In this document: positions 25,776-38,120 of the stretch, piece after piece
Numbering within the stretch: the first letter of the stretch is position 1
How the letters are laid out: each line of letters starts with the position of its first letter
DNA from: Bacteroidaceae bacterium
GTDB taxonomy: Bacteria; Bacteroidota; Bacteroidia; Bacteroidales; Bacteroidaceae
DNA length: 38,385 nt
Direction of reading: 5' to 3'
NCBI GenBank assembly: GCA_024682395.1
Contig: JAIKZH010000018.1
Coordinates: forward strand, 1-38,385
Made by a program: the position numbers and the translations under genes
Notes under the pieces: generated by a model
What the model saw: only the letters and a program-made list of their open reading frames with translations
Database searches by the model: none
What the model was told of the DNA's origin: nothing

Positions 25776-26124
25776 TTAAATATGTTGTTAAATGTACCCA
25801 ACTTAGTATTGATTATAACTATAAGTACTATAATAACTGATTTATCAATTCTACCACGAAGTTCCGAATTTTTCCTGATATATGCAAACTATTTTCATAA
25901 AATCATATAAATATATCTGTATATGGACAAAAAAATAAAGTATTTTAACTCTGTACATGAAAAAATGACATTTTAGGAATAACGCCTGTACTGTTCCAAT
26001 ACAACAGCGTAAATAAGTCATAGTGATGGTGATTCCACGATTTTTATAATGCAATTTTGCTATAAGCAAAAATATTTGTAAATTTGCAGTATAATACAAC
26101 TAAAAAAGTAATACTTAATATAAG
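25776..26124. other. Intergenic region between divergent genes
   Basis: 349 bp, AT-rich. The right end holds the consensus promoter of the Rid-like gene (26056-26086). An 82-codon minus-strand ORF covering 25851-26099 runs through that promoter and looks spurious. Nothing else recognised. Confidence 0.5.
26056..26086 (+). promoter_or_regulatory. Consensus promoter of the Rid/CcsA operon
   Basis: TTTG at 26056-26059, exactly 19 nt, then TAAATTTG at 26079-26086, about 38 nt before the ATG at 26125. Confidence 0.8.
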
Positions 26125-27207
26125 ATGATTAAGAGTTCTATATATTGGGAAACGATTGGCATTACAGCAAAGATTGCCAGTTTCACTCCTGAAAACGGAG
26201 TGGCTGAATATCATGTGATGATGCAAGTAGAACCAAGAGATGAGATGTTTAAAGATCAATTCACAAGACTAAGACAAGGAGAAGAACTCTTAATGAATGA
26301 AATAGACAATGCTATTGTCTGTACCAAAAGATATTTTGTCAGCGATTCTACTAATCAAGAATCATTTTTCACTAAAGACACTGCATTTATACAACAACCT
26401 CCATTAAATGGCGGCAAAATTGGTGTATGGCTGTATATTACTCAAGGAACAAGTAACTACAAACACTTATGGAGCATGGCTATGACCAACCCACAAGGTT
26501 CATGTTACGAGCAGACAAAACAGATTCTTGAAACATATGAGTCTCTTTTGAGTAAAAACAATGCAAGTATTGCTGATAATTGTATACGCACCTGGATATA
26601 TGTTAGAGATGTTGACACACAATATCAAGGTATGGTGGAAGCACGACGTGAAAACTTCATAAAAGAAGGTTTGACGCAACAAACGCACTACATATCATCT
26701 ACAGGAATACAAGGTGTACCTGCAAATCCTAAAGCAATAATTCAAATGGACGCATACAGCATTCTTGATATTAGTCCGAATCAACAACAATATCTGTATG
26801 CTGCTTCACACTTAAATCCAACATACGAATATGGTGTTACTTTTGAAAGAGGTACAAAAGTAAAATATGGCGACCGAAGTCACATTTTCATTTCAGGCAC
26901 TGCTTCTATTGACAATAAAGGAAATGTAGTGCATGTGGGAGATATTGTACAACAAACTTTACGTATGTGGGACAATGTAGAGGCATTATTGTCTGAAGGC
27001 AATGCTACAACTAACGACATTGCGCAGATTATTGTATATTTACGCGATATAGCCGATTATAATACGGTGCAATCCATGTTTGACGACAAATTTCCTAACA
27101 CCCCTATTTTGATTACTCAGGCACCAGTGTGCCGACCTACATGGCTCATTGAGATGGAGTGTATCGCAATAACCGAGGAACATAATGAAGAATTCCGCAA
27201 CTTCTAA
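26125..27207 (+). CDS. Rid-family / FkbO-like two-domain protein
   Basis: 360 residues, no signal peptide. The C-terminal half (~225-350) is a YjgF/YER057c/UK114 (Rid) fold ending QAPVCRPTWLIEMECIAI, in which Arg337 occupies the position of the conserved carboxylate-binding Arg of RidA. The N-terminal half (~1-200) has a second Rid-like layout (IRTWIYVRDVDTQYQGMVEARRENF), as in the chorismatase FkbO/Hyg5 family. RidA deaminates reactive imines; FkbO-type enzymes hydrolyse chorismate. Which activity applies here is not clear. The 3' end overlaps the next gene by 23 nt, so production may be coupled to the cytochrome c assembly protein. Confidence 0.72.
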   Translation: MIKSSIYWETIGITAKIASFTPENGVAEYHVMMQVEPRDEMFKDQFTRLRQGEELLMNEIDNAIVCTKRYFVSDSTNQESFFTKDTAFIQQPPLNGGKIGVWLYITQGTSNYKHLWSMAMTNPQGSCYEQTKQILETYESLLSKNNASIADNCIRTWIYVRDVDTQYQGMVEARRENFIKEGLTQQTHYISSTGIQGVPANPKAIIQMDAYSILDISPNQQQYLYAASHLNPTYEYGVTFERGTKVKYGDRSHIFISGTASIDNKGNVVHVGDIVQQTLRMWDNVEALLSEGNATTNDIAQIIVYLRDIADYNTVQSMFDDKFPNTPILITQAPVCRPTWLIEMECIAITEEHNEEFRNF

Positions 27208-28351
27208 GTTCATAAACGGTTCATTTTGTCTTATTGTTGTCATTGCCATTATTATTGCAAGTGCTACAATCATAGAAAAGCATAATGGGACCGAGCATGT
27301 ACTAAAAGATATTTATTTATCTAATTGGTTTGTGGCATTGTGGGCATTACTTTCGTGTACATCATTTGTGTCGTTGATTCTGTTATGGAAAAGGCTGAAA
27401 ACAAGCACAAAATGGCTTCACATCTCATTTTTTATAATACTCATCGGAGCCTTAACCACACATGTCACCTCGCAGCAAGGATATATGACCTTGAATGATT
27501 CATCTTTTCAGTTTCAATTCATACACAATGATTCACACTTAATAAAACAACTTCCCTTCGGTATTAAAATTCATAAACAAGGCGACACAAACATAGAAGT
27601 TATATCTAATCAGAATGAAGGTAGTTACAATATATCACCTAATAATCCATTAAATAAAGACTTTTACAGATTATTTCTTTTATCGTCAGATAAAAACCAA
27701 CATACTGCTAATATCTTCATCAATTACGATCCATTCGGAATTGGCATAACATACATTGGTTATCTTATACTATTCATATCAGTTGGAAGTATCTTAATAA
27801 ATAGATACAGGAAATTTAGGATGCTTAACAAGTGGCAGAAATGTGTGTTAGTCTTAATTCCTACATGCAGTATATTATACTCACTAAAATGGTTTATTAC
27901 AGATGAGCCAACACCTGTTGTATTACACACAGGTTGGCTTGTGGTTCATGTCAGTATTATAATATCCTCCTACCTTTTGTTCTTTATATTATTCATACAA
28001 GGAATAATCCGACTTGTAGGGAACAAGAACTCAGTAAATAAATATCCTGATTTCATACAATCCCAACACGCTTTACTTAAAACATCGGTACTTCTGCTTT
28101 GTATCGGGATTTTCATAGGCGCCATGTGGGCGAATGAATCATGGGGAACCTACTGGAACTGGGATCCAAAGGAGGCTTGGGCATTAGTGACATTATTACT
28201 TTATACAATACCACTTCACCACAAGATACTACCTTTATTCAAATCTGAAAAGATTTTCAACATTTACTTGGTTGTTGCTTTCACTGCAGTTTTGATGACA
28301 TATATAGGTGTAAACTACTTTTTGGAAGGCATGCATTCGTATGCAAATTAA
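27185..28351 (+). CDS. Fused ResB-like/CcsA cytochrome c assembly protein
   Basis: 388 residues, polytopic. The N-terminal part has about three helices (~12-90), an extracytoplasmic segment (~95-185) and a further helix (~187-207), resembling a shortened ResB. The C-terminal ~215-385 is the CcsA/CcmC-type domain with WGTYWNWDPKEAWALVT (from residue 320), the tryptophan-rich heme-handling motif, and candidate heme-ligand His in VVLHTGWLVVHV and LHHK. System II uses ResB and CcsA to carry heme outward and attach it to CxxCH apocytochromes. No cytochrome gene is adjacent. It starts within the end of the Rid-like gene (23-nt overlap). Confidence 0.82.
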   Translation: MKNSATSKFINGSFCLIVVIAIIIASATIIEKHNGTEHVLKDIYLSNWFVALWALLSCTSFVSLILLWKRLKTSTKWLHISFFIILIGALTTHVTSQQGYMTLNDSSFQFQFIHNDSHLIKQLPFGIKIHKQGDTNIEVISNQNEGSYNISPNNPLNKDFYRLFLLSSDKNQHTANIFINYDPFGIGITYIGYLILFISVGSILINRYRKFRMLNKWQKCVLVLIPTCSILYSLKWFITDEPTPVVLHTGWLVVHVSIIISSYLLFFILFIQGIIRLVGNKNSVNKYPDFIQSQHALLKTSVLLLCIGIFIGAMWANESWGTYWNWDPKEAWALVTLLLYTIPLHHKILPLFKSEKIFNIYLVVAFTAVLMTYIGVNYFLEGMHSYAN

Positions 28352-28374
28352 TCAAGTAATAATTTCTCTGCCAA

Positions 28375-29283
28375 TTACTTAATAGACATTGATATTATTT
28401 TATATTTTCCGTCCAAACGTACTTTTGAGTGGAATTTTTTTTCTTCAGTCTGTGTATCTGATTCTATTTTCTCATTAAGTACGAAGTCTGCATCGAATTG
28501 TTGTTCGTCATCAACCAATGATTTTGTTATATTAACATCTTCAATTGAGAATGTTATTGATCGTTTCGGATCTTTATGAATGGACTGCATATACATTGCT
28601 ACATCCATACGTGATGCATCTTTTTTACCAATATATGTATCCAATTGAGGAGATAAGGTTGACATAATCCTTGACTGATCATTCAGTGCTAATGATTCAA
28701 AATGTGAGTTTAAAGTCTTCTCTATCGCCTTTTGCTCACCCTTTCCAATCTCACCTTTTTTCAATGAATTGATACGTGCTTCCGCTTTATCCGCAAATCT
28801 GCCATCTATATATGTATCGAGATAATTCTGGTACGACTGATACGAGTCAATTTCAGCAGCTTCTGCATACAACAAAGAATCAATCATACGACTTGCCACA
28901 TTACGGAAATAACCATCGCTATGTTCACGTACAAAATCTTCTAATGACTCAACAGATATATTCTGTTGCACCTTTTTCCAATCACTCAACTCACTATCTA
29001 CACGTGTTTTGAAAGCCATTACTTGTTCAGAATGGCGTCCGTTAGGGAAATCAAGTTGATACCTATCAAGATACTTGACTAAAGAATCAAAATTCTCTTC
29101 ACTATCAAACTTCTCGATATTCATCCATGCTTGTTTTTCCGAATTATCATATTCATATTCTTTACTATAATTATGATATAGATAATAGATACAACCACCG
29201 ATGATGATTATTAGTATAAGTAAAACAATCCAACAGCCAACATGGTGATTTTTTGGAGCTTCGACCTTTTTTGTACGTATCAT
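28375..29283 (-). CDS. Membrane-anchored hypothetical with helical repeats and NTF2-like tail
   Basis: 302 residues. A basic cytosolic N-terminus (MIRTKKVEAPKNHH) is followed by one membrane helix (~18-40), leaving the rest outside. Residues ~50-180 are helical and contain repeating segments with DFPNGRHSEQV, DFVREHSDGYFRNVASRM and YLDTYIDGRFADKAEARI, each of the TPR-like form x-hP-x-G-x-x-x-x-x-A. Residues ~185-302 look like an NTF2/DUF4878-like cup (LNSHFESLALND ... YKIISMSIK). Function unknown. Its stop is 23 nt from the convergent CcsA gene. Confidence 0.7.
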   Translation of the reverse strand: MIRTKKVEAPKNHHVGCWIVLLILIIIIGGCIYYLYHNYSKEYEYDNSEKQAWMNIEKFDSEENFDSLVKYLDRYQLDFPNGRHSEQVMAFKTRVDSELSDWKKVQQNISVESLEDFVREHSDGYFRNVASRMIDSLLYAEAAEIDSYQSYQNYLDTYIDGRFADKAEARINSLKKGEIGKGEQKAIEKTLNSHFESLALNDQSRIMSTLSPQLDTYIGKKDASRMDVAMYMQSIHKDPKRSITFSIEDVNITKSLVDDEQQFDADFVLNEKIESDTQTEEKKFHSKVRLDGKYKIISMSIK

Positions 29284-29320
29284 ATAATGTGTAGTATTTC
29301 GTTATAAGTATATATATGTG

Positions 29321-29328
29321 CAAATATA
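29321..29328 (-). promoter_or_regulatory. -7 box for the gene at 28375-29283
   Basis: The minus strand reads TATATTTG followed by C, about 38 nt upstream of the start. No -33 match. Confidence 0.45.
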
Positions 29329-29372
29329 CTCATTTTTTATGATATCAGTATTGCTTATTCGTATAGAATTAG

Positions 29373-29380
29373 TAATTTTG
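29373..29380 (+). promoter_or_regulatory. -7 box for the lipoprotein gene
   Basis: TAATTTTG fits TAnnTTTG, roughly 105 nt before the ATG at 29487. No -33 match. Confidence 0.35.
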
Positions 29381-29486
29381 TGTTATAAAAATGACATATA
29401 TTGTTAGAAACGAACGTTAGTATTATCTATCATTCTGATATTTAGATAATTATTCATTTTATAGTTAGAAAGAAACAAATACAGAT

Positions 29487-30074
29487 ATGAAACATATTTT
29501 ACCAATCACTAATTATTTTTTTGCAATCACATTGGTTGCTTGCTGTGCTTCATGCAACAACGATTCAAACAAGAACAAATACAATGACGAAATTGCATTA
29601 CACGAATCGCCTTCAGGATTAAATTTGGTTGATTCTACAACAATCAATGAAGATAAGGCTATTAATGAAGAAATAACTAAAACAGACAATAAGAATTACC
29701 CTAATACGACAAAAGAACTTTTCGGCATAGAAATAACTGATAAGGGTGGATGGAAACTAAAAAATATAACAAGTGACAATCCACAGCGCGGTATAAGCAT
29801 AATATATGAAGCAACGAATGTGAGAGATATTTTAGAAAGTACTGCCAATGAGTATTTCAACAAATGTCTGGCTATCACATCCGATGGTAATTATTCAGTA
29901 GATATTGACAGAAGTGGATTTGTAACACGCAGAAGGAGATATTCCGATTTCTCTGAATTCCGTAAAGAAAAAGGCAATGGATATACCTGGCTGTATAACT
30001 ACAACAACAAATCTGTGGTTTTCTCAATGAAAGAGCATAACCGAGAAATTGAGTTCAATCTCAGATATGTATAA
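29487..30074 (+). CDS. Putative lipoprotein, unknown function
   Basis: 195 residues with a lipoprotein signal peptide. LVAC places the lipidated residue at Cys19; a second candidate is Cys23 in CASC. An Asn/Asp/Lys-rich linker (~24-75) leads to a small domain (~80-195) containing LFGIEITDKGGWKLKNI, the arginine cluster SGFVTRRRRYSDF, and an aromatic C-terminus. The abundant acidic linker suggests outer-membrane or surface lipoprotein export. Single-gene unit with its own terminator. No family recognised. Confidence 0.7.
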   Translation: MKHILPITNYFFAITLVACCASCNNDSNKNKYNDEIALHESPSGLNLVDSTTINEDKAINEEITKTDNKNYPNTTKELFGIEITDKGGWKLKNITSDNPQRGISIIYEATNVRDILESTANEYFNKCLAITSDGNYSVDIDRSGFVTRRRRYSDFSEFRKEKGNGYTWLYNYNNKSVVFSMKEHNREIEFNLRYV

Positions 30075-30113
30075 ATTCAACGAACATATCAAATAACATA
30101 TAAAAATAAAAAG

Positions 30114-30147
30114 TCCTGCAAATAGTTTGATATTTGCAGGATTTTTT
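30114..30147. terminator. Bidirectional terminator between the lipoprotein gene and rng
   Basis: TCCTGCAAATA (30114-30124) pairs perfectly with TATTTGCAGGA (30131-30141). A T run follows on the plus strand (TTTTTT), and an A run precedes it, giving a T run on the minus strand, so it can serve both convergent genes. Confidence 0.88.
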
Positions 30148-30180
30148 AGAGATTATTTGTTGAAATTCTATTGCCTTATG

Positions 30181-31755
30181 CTAAATTGTCTCAACATTTT
30201 CTTTCATATCAATGATTCTGCCATCTTTGTCATGGAATTCGTATTGCAAAAATGCCAAAGCCTGACTTGGAATCATTTTCATTCCGAAACTATATTTAAA
30301 TTTCCACTTAAAAGAAAGTGGAATCAAACCGCTGTTGAGATATGCATATACATAAGGATGAACCAAGAGGCGGAAGTTCTTCACGCCAAGATTATTGACA
30401 ATGTAATCTATCTTGTTTTCAAGCATATCGGCAAATAAGTATGAAGATTTAATAGTACCATTTCCCATACATGTAGGACAGGTTTCTTCAACATTTACGT
30501 CCATTGCAGGTCGAACACGTTGACGTGTTATCTGCATTAGTCCGAATTTACTTAAAGGCAAGATGTTGTGCTTTGCTCTATCAGAACGCATCAATTCATT
30601 CATACGTTCATATAGTTTCTGTCGGTGCTCAGCGGTATCCATATCAATGAAGTCTATAACTATAATACCACCGATATCTCTTAGTCTAAGCTGACGGGCT
30701 ATCTCTTCGGCTGCACCCATATTAACCTCGAACGCATTGGCTTCTTGACCTTCGACTCCTCTATTACGATTGCCACTATTGACATCTATTACATGGAGTG
30801 CTTCTGTGTGTTCAATGATAAGGTATGCCCCCTTTTTATAGCTTACAGTACGACCAAATCCCGATTTAATTTGACGAGTTACATCAAAATTGTCAAAAAT
30901 AGGTAGTTGTCCTTTGTAGAGCTTTACAATATTCTCTCTTTCTGGTGCAATAAGCGATACATATTTCTTTACTTCTTTATATACTGATACTTCATTTACA
31001 TGAATTGCCTCGTATGATGGATTAAACAAATCACGTAAAATAGCAACAGTACGTCCAGTTTCTTCATGTGCTAAAACAGGTAATTCCTCTGCTTGTTGAA
31101 CTTTTTGAATACAATCATTCCAACTATCAACAAGGATACTGAGTTCATTATCTAATTCTGCAACACGTTTACCTTCAGCAACAGTTCTTACAATTACCCC
31201 AAAGTTCTTTGGTTTAATACTTTGTATTAACTGTTTGAGGCGTGCTCGCTCTTCTGCACTTTTAATTTTGCTCGAAACATTTACTTTATCGGCAAATGGA
31301 ATTAAGACAAGATAACGTCCAGCTATTGATATTTCGCCAGTTAAACGTGGTCCTTTAGTATTTATTGGTTCCTTGGTGATTTGAACAAGAACTTCTTGTC
31401 CTTGTTCAAGCACCTTATTTATGGAACCATCTTTCTGGAGATCGGGCTGACGTCCGAACTTTTCCATTTGTGGTAGTCGCTTACGATCGCTTGCGACTTG
31501 TTTTACAAACTTTTCGAGCGAAAGAAATTGTACACCTAAATCTTGATAGTGAAGAAATGCTTCACGTTCATGACCGACATCAACAAAACAAGCATTTAAT
31601 GCTGGCATAATTTTTTTGACTCTTGCCGCATAAATGTTTCCAACTGAGTATTTAGTATCTGATGCTTCTTTTTGGAATTCAACAAGTTTCTTGTCTTCTA
31701 AAAGAGCAATCGTCACTTCATTGGGTTGTGAGTCAATAATGAGTTCGCTTGTCAT
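30181..31755 (-). CDS. rng: Ribonuclease E/G
   Basis: 524 residues, RNase G size. Residues ~38-130 are an S1 domain (VGNIYAARVKKIMPALNACFVDVG). The catalytic DNase I-like core carries ALHVIDVNSG and GGIIVIDFIDM, the two conserved Mg-binding Asp regions, and VEETCPTCMGNG, the zinc-link CxxC. The RNase E C-terminal scaffold is absent. RNase E/G cuts single-stranded AU-rich RNA and processes rRNA ends. The gene lies 22 nt downstream of the COX24-like small gene and after hup, probably in one minus-strand unit, and ends at the bidirectional terminator. Confidence 0.95.
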   Translation of the reverse strand: MTSELIIDSQPNEVTIALLEDKKLVEFQKEASDTKYSVGNIYAARVKKIMPALNACFVDVGHEREAFLHYQDLGVQFLSLEKFVKQVASDRKRLPQMEKFGRQPDLQKDGSINKVLEQGQEVLVQITKEPINTKGPRLTGEISIAGRYLVLIPFADKVNVSSKIKSAEERARLKQLIQSIKPKNFGVIVRTVAEGKRVAELDNELSILVDSWNDCIQKVQQAEELPVLAHEETGRTVAILRDLFNPSYEAIHVNEVSVYKEVKKYVSLIAPERENIVKLYKGQLPIFDNFDVTRQIKSGFGRTVSYKKGAYLIIEHTEALHVIDVNSGNRNRGVEGQEANAFEVNMGAAEEIARQLRLRDIGGIIVIDFIDMDTAEHRQKLYERMNELMRSDRAKHNILPLSKFGLMQITRQRVRPAMDVNVEETCPTCMGNGTIKSSYLFADMLENKIDYIVNNLGVKNFRLLVHPYVYAYLNSGLIPLSFKWKFKYSFGMKMIPSQALAFLQYEFHDKDGRIIDMKENVETI

Positions 31756-31777
31756 TCCCTCAGATGTTTACAAACCT

Positions 31778-31867
31778 TTATTTGCTCTTATGGCGGTTCT
31801 TTCTCAATCTCTTTTTACGTTTGTGAGTTGAAATCTTGTGTCTCTTTTTCTTCTTACCGTTTGGCAT
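31778..31867 (-). CDS. 29-residue basic COX24/AURKAIP1-like ribosome-associated protein
   Basis: ATG at 31867-31865 and stop TAA at 31780-31778. The product is extremely basic: MPNGKKKKRHKISTHKRKK, then RLRKNRHKSK. The core KRHKxxTHKRKKRLRKNRHK matches the COX24/AURKAIP1 C-terminal domain seen in the mitochondrial ribosomal protein mS38 and in tiny bacterial proteins of Bacteroidetes. It is too short for normal ORF calling. It is expected to bind rRNA as a small ribosomal component. It sits between hup and rng on the same strand. Confidence 0.85.
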   Translation of the reverse strand: MPNGKKKKRHKISTHKRKKRLRKNRHKSK

Positions 31868-31937
31868 AGTTCTGAAAATTTAAGAGGTTAATATTATTGT
31901 TATTTAATCACTAATACATTATATTGACAGAGCATTA

Positions 31938-32210
31938 TTATTTCATTGCATCTGCAAAGCTCTTTGCAGGCTTGAATGCTGGGATGTTGTGCTCTGGAAT
32001 TACTATTGTTGTGTTCTTTGAGATGTTACGAGCCACTTTCTTTGCACGTTTCTTTACAATGAAAGAGCCAAATCCACGAAGGAATACATCTTCTTCATTT
32101 ATTAAACTATCTTTAACTGATACCATGAAAGATTCCACTACATTAAGGACTGTTGCCTTATCAATACCTGTTTCACTAGCAATCTTTGCTACAATACCTG
32201 CTTTTGTCAT
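31938..32210 (-). CDS. HU-family DNA-binding protein
   Basis: 90 residues, the normal HU length. The N-terminal helices MTKAGIVAKIASETGIDKAT and VVESFMVSVKDSL dimerise, and RGFGSFIVKKRAKKVARN forms the beta arm, with the conserved Gly-Phe-Gly-Ser-Phe turn. The intercalating Pro lies in the arm (IVIPEHNIPAFKPAKSF). HU bends and compacts DNA in the nucleoid. Upstream on the minus strand is TAACTTTG (32285-32292). Confidence 0.95.
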   Translation of the reverse strand: MTKAGIVAKIASETGIDKATVLNVVESFMVSVKDSLINEEDVFLRGFGSFIVKKRAKKVARNISKNTTIVIPEHNIPAFKPAKSFADAMK

Positions 32211-32284
32211 GTTATTCTTCTTTTTTAATATTTAATTAATCTTACTTTACTGTTCAATGCGATTATATAACCGCGAACGGAGTG

Positions 32285-32292
32285 CAAAGTTA
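32285..32292 (-). promoter_or_regulatory. -7 box for hup
   Basis: The minus strand reads TAACTTTG followed by CA, a perfect TAnnTTTG, about 75 nt before the hup start. The -33 position is TTTT. The remaining interval up to 32485 (downstream of proA) shows no gene. Confidence 0.5.
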
Positions 32293-32485
32293 ATATTTTC
32301 ATCTTAATTCTAAAAATATTTCATCTTTTTTATTGATAAAAACATGAAAAACAACTAAATAAGTGTCTCTTTTTGTCTTTCACAAATTTATAAAATAAAA
32401 AATACTGATATATTTTGAGATTTAATTATCTTGATTTGTGATAAAAACTATGACTCCTTATAACACTTAGTGAGTATCGGATTAC

Positions 32486-33760
32486 TTATGGACGAGTCTG
32501 TCCGTTACCGCGAACTACCCACTTATATGTTGTTATTGCTTCGAGTGCCATAGGACCTCTTGCGTGAAGTTTTTGTGTGCTAATTCCGATTTCAGCACCC
32601 AATCCAAACTGTGCACCATCAGTAAATGATGTTGGGGCATTGTGATATACACATGCTGCATCAACTGAATAAAGGAATTTCTGTGCTGTTTCTTTGTTCT
32701 CGGTCACAATGCTTTCACTATGTCCTGAACCAAATTTTCTTATATGCATGATGGCTTCATTCACATCACTTACGGTCTTAATAGCCATTCTCAACGAAAG
32801 GAACTCTGTTCCAAAAGTTGAATCGTCTGCACATTTAATATAATTGTGGTATTCTGCAGATAGTGATGTGTTATTAATTGCCTCTAATGACTTCTCATCA
32901 AAATAGATTTCAACATTCTTTTCAAACAAAGAACGACAAATAGTCTCAATGTCTGATAGTCTTTGCTCATGAATTATCATACAGTCAAGAGAATTGCAAA
33001 CACTCACACGTCTTGTCTTTGCATTTACAACAATCTTGATGGCTTTGTCTAAGTCAGCATCTTTATCAACATAAGTATGGCAAACTCCAGCACCTGTTTC
33101 AATAACTGGGATTGAAGCCTCTTCACGAACAAAATTAATCAACCTGCTACTACCACGAGGGATAATCAAATCAATATATCCGCGTGCATGAAGCATTTCA
33201 GCAGTAGCTTCATGTGTTGCAGGAAGCAGTTCTACAACATGTTCGTTTACGCCTGATGATTTTAATACTTGTTTAATCAACTTAACAATAGCCTGGTTTG
33301 AACAATCAGCATCTTTACCACCTTTCAACACACAGCAGTTTCCACTCTTCAAGCATAAAGAGAACACATCGAAGGTCACATTTGGACGTGCTTCATATAT
33401 TATACCAATAACGCCGAATGGTACACTTATACGTTGTATCTGTAATCCATTATCCAAAGTTGATTCACTAAGAACGTGATGTAATGGTGATGGTAGAGTG
33501 ACAACCTTGCGCATATCACTTACAATACCATCCAAACGATCATCTGTTAATTTCAGACGGTCAAACATTGGATTGGATTTATCCATTCTATCCAAATCTT
33601 TCTGATTTTCAGCCAACAGCATGGCTTTATTTGCCATAATTGAATCGGCCAATGCTGTCAGAATATCATTTACCTGATTATCTGAAAGATTCTGCAAATC
33701 AAATGATGCATCCTTACATGCTTGCATCTGATTCTTTGTTATATTTAGTATTTCTTCCAT
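32486..33760 (-). CDS. proA: Gamma-glutamyl phosphate reductase ProA
   Basis: 424 residues from ATG 33760; an in-frame ATG at 33778 adds six residues. ProA reduces gamma-glutamyl phosphate to glutamate semialdehyde with NADPH in proline synthesis. Seen are the aldehyde-dehydrogenase-like segments [20 protein letters not shown] and [12 protein letters not shown] (cofactor loop), [17 protein letters not shown], the catalytic Cys in [11 protein letters not shown] (Cys255 from this start), and the C-terminal [20 protein letters not shown]. It follows proB by about 70 nt on the same strand. Confidence 0.95.
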   Translation of the reverse strand: MEEILNITKNQMQACKDASFDLQNLSDNQVNDILTALADSIMANKAMLLAENQKDLDRMDKSNPMFDRLKLTDDRLDGIVSDMRKVVTLPSPLHHVLSESTLDNGLQIQRISVPFGVIGIIYEARPNVTFDVFSLCLKSGNCCVLKGGKDADCSNQAIVKLIKQVLKSSGVNEHVVELLPATHEATAEMLHARGYIDLIIPRGSSRLINFVREEASIPVIETGAGVCHTYVDKDADLDKAIKIVVNAKTRRVSVCNSLDCMIIHEQRLSDIETICRSLFEKNVEIYFDEKSLEAINNTSLSAEYHNYIKCADDSTFGTEFLSLRMAIKTVSDVNEAIMHIRKFGSGHSESIVTENKETAQKFLYSVDAACVYHNAPTSFTDGAQFGLGAEIGISTQKLHARGPMALEAITTYKWVVRGNGQTRP

Positions 33761-33831
33761 ATTCTTTTTTGGTTGCAATTAAACATGTATTCTAAGGAAC
33801 ACAAATCTTAAATAATTTATCTGCAGTATGA

Positions 33832-34596
33832 TTAGACTACAAACTCTGTATGTGGAGTGTTTGCGGCATTCTGGATCAAATCGACCAGGATATTCTCACG
33901 TTTACCATTTGCAATCATAACTTTAATACCCTTGCTTGCCAATTGTTGTGCAATGGTTGTCTTAGTATGCATTCCACCTCTGCCGGCAGACGATTTCTTT
34001 TTCTGAATAAAATTACTGATATCGTCAGTACTCTTTACAACTGGTATCAATTGTGCATTTCCATCAGAAGGATCTCCGCTAAATATTCCATCGATATTTG
34101 ACAGAATAATCAACATTTCAGAATTCATCATTTCGGTTACAAGTCCGGCCAACTCATCGTTATCAGTAAACATAAGTTCAGTAACAGAAACGGTATCGTT
34201 CTCATTCACAATAGGTATAACGTTGTTTTCCAACATAACCATCATACAGTTCTGCTGTGTCTGGAAATGATCTGAACGATTAAAGTTCTCCTTCATGGTC
34301 AATACCTGTCCTACCGCTATCTTATGATCACGAAATAACTCATAATATCTGTTTATCAGTTTTGCCTGACCTACTGCTGAATACAACTGACGTTCACTCA
34401 CATCGCTCATTGTTTTATGAAGATGAAGTTCTGAACGTCCGCTTGCAACAGCACCGGAACTTACTAATATAACTTCAATATTATTTTTGCGCAAAAACGC
34501 TATCTGATCAACCAACGCTGACATTCTGGTAACATCTAACGAACCATCCTCTCTTGTCAGCACATTACTACCTATCTTTATCGTAATACGTGTCAT
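33832..34596 (-). CDS. proB: Glutamate 5-kinase ProB, short form without PUA domain
   Basis: 254 residues from ATG 34596. That start gives MTRITIKIGSNVL, the expected N-terminus of the amino acid kinase fold; the longer ORF to 34641 would overlap the preceding gene. Further motifs are VSSGAVASGR, VGQAKLINRYYELF, VNENDTV, FTDNDELAGLV and GRGGMHTKTTIAQQLASKG. It phosphorylates glutamate for ProA. The C-terminal PUA domain of the E. coli type is absent. The start is 16 nt after the stop of the bifunctional esterase gene, so it is likely read from the same transcript. Confidence 0.94.
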   Translation of the reverse strand: MTRITIKIGSNVLTREDGSLDVTRMSALVDQIAFLRKNNIEVILVSSGAVASGRSELHLHKTMSDVSERQLYSAVGQAKLINRYYELFRDHKIAVGQVLTMKENFNRSDHFQTQQNCMMVMLENNVIPIVNENDTVSVTELMFTDNDELAGLVTEMMNSEMLIILSNIDGIFSGDPSDGNAQLIPVVKSTDDISNFIQKKKSSAGRGGMHTKTTIAQQLASKGIKVMIANGKRENILVDLIQNAANTPHTEFVV

Positions 34597-34612
34597 ATTA
34601 ATCTGATAAAAT

Positions 34613-37736
<3,124 letters not shown>

Positions 37737-37772
37737 TTTCAAAAAAGTTGTGTTTGTTATATAAATTGAGGG

Positions 37773-37780
37773 CAAAGTTA
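37773..37780 (-). promoter_or_regulatory. -7 box for the esterase operon
   Basis: The minus strand reads TAACTTTG followed by C, about 36 nt upstream of ATG 37736, and helps decide that start. The region 37781-37970 is AT-rich with no gene seen. Confidence 0.55.
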
Positions 37781-37973
37781 CAAAAAAAATACAAAAAACA
37801 CATTATAATAATATAATATTATATGTTTTTTTAAGTTGATTTAAGATAGAAAAAATGTGTTTTACTTATTAAATTCGACCAAAAACCGCAGTCAGGATCA
37901 TTTGTTTTATCGAAAAATACAATTTTTTTATAAAAAATATGCCACAAGCTATTGATGATATAAAAATTTGTTG

Positions 37974-37981
37974 TATCTTTG
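37974..37981 (+). promoter_or_regulatory. Promoter of tRNA-Asp
   Basis: TATCTTTG followed by CA. The -33 position 19 nt upstream (37951-37954) reads ATTG, close to TTTG. It lies about 65 nt before the mature tRNA end. Confidence 0.6.
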
Positions 37982-38045
37982 CACTCGCAAAACGGGAACG
38001 ACCTTTACTCAAAGGTGTTTCAGTGAAGCAAAAAGATAGAATATT

Positions 38046-38119
38046 GGTGCGTTAGTTCAGTTGGTTAGAATATCTGCCTGTCACGCAGGGGGTCACGAGT
38101 TCGAGTCTCGTACGCACCG
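38046..38119 (+). tRNA. tRNA-Asp (GTC)
   Basis: Acceptor GGTGCGT (38046-38052) pairs with ACGCACC (38112-38118), with discriminator G at 38119. The anticodon arm is CTGCC-TGTCACG-CAGGG-like with anticodon GTC, and the T arm is ACGAG-TTCGAGT-CTCGT. The D arm contains AGTTCAGTTGGTTAGA. 74 nt; CCA not encoded. Confidence 0.96.
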
Positions 38120-38120
38120 C

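Noticed and set aside
25851-26099. 82-codon minus-strand ORF
   Set aside because: It lies over the consensus promoter of the Rid-like gene, has no recognisable feature and no promoter of its own.
30127-30438. 103-codon plus-strand ORF at the 3' end of rng
   Set aside because: It begins inside the bidirectional terminator and is antisense to the well-conserved RNase E/G C-terminus.
31924-32235. 103-codon plus-strand ORF opposite hup
   Set aside because: It is the antisense shadow of the clear HU coding sequence.
37737-37775. Longer start for the SGNH hydrolase at 37775
   Set aside because: It falls at or before the predicted transcription start (-7 box 37773-37780) and would put 13 polar residues before a good signal peptide.
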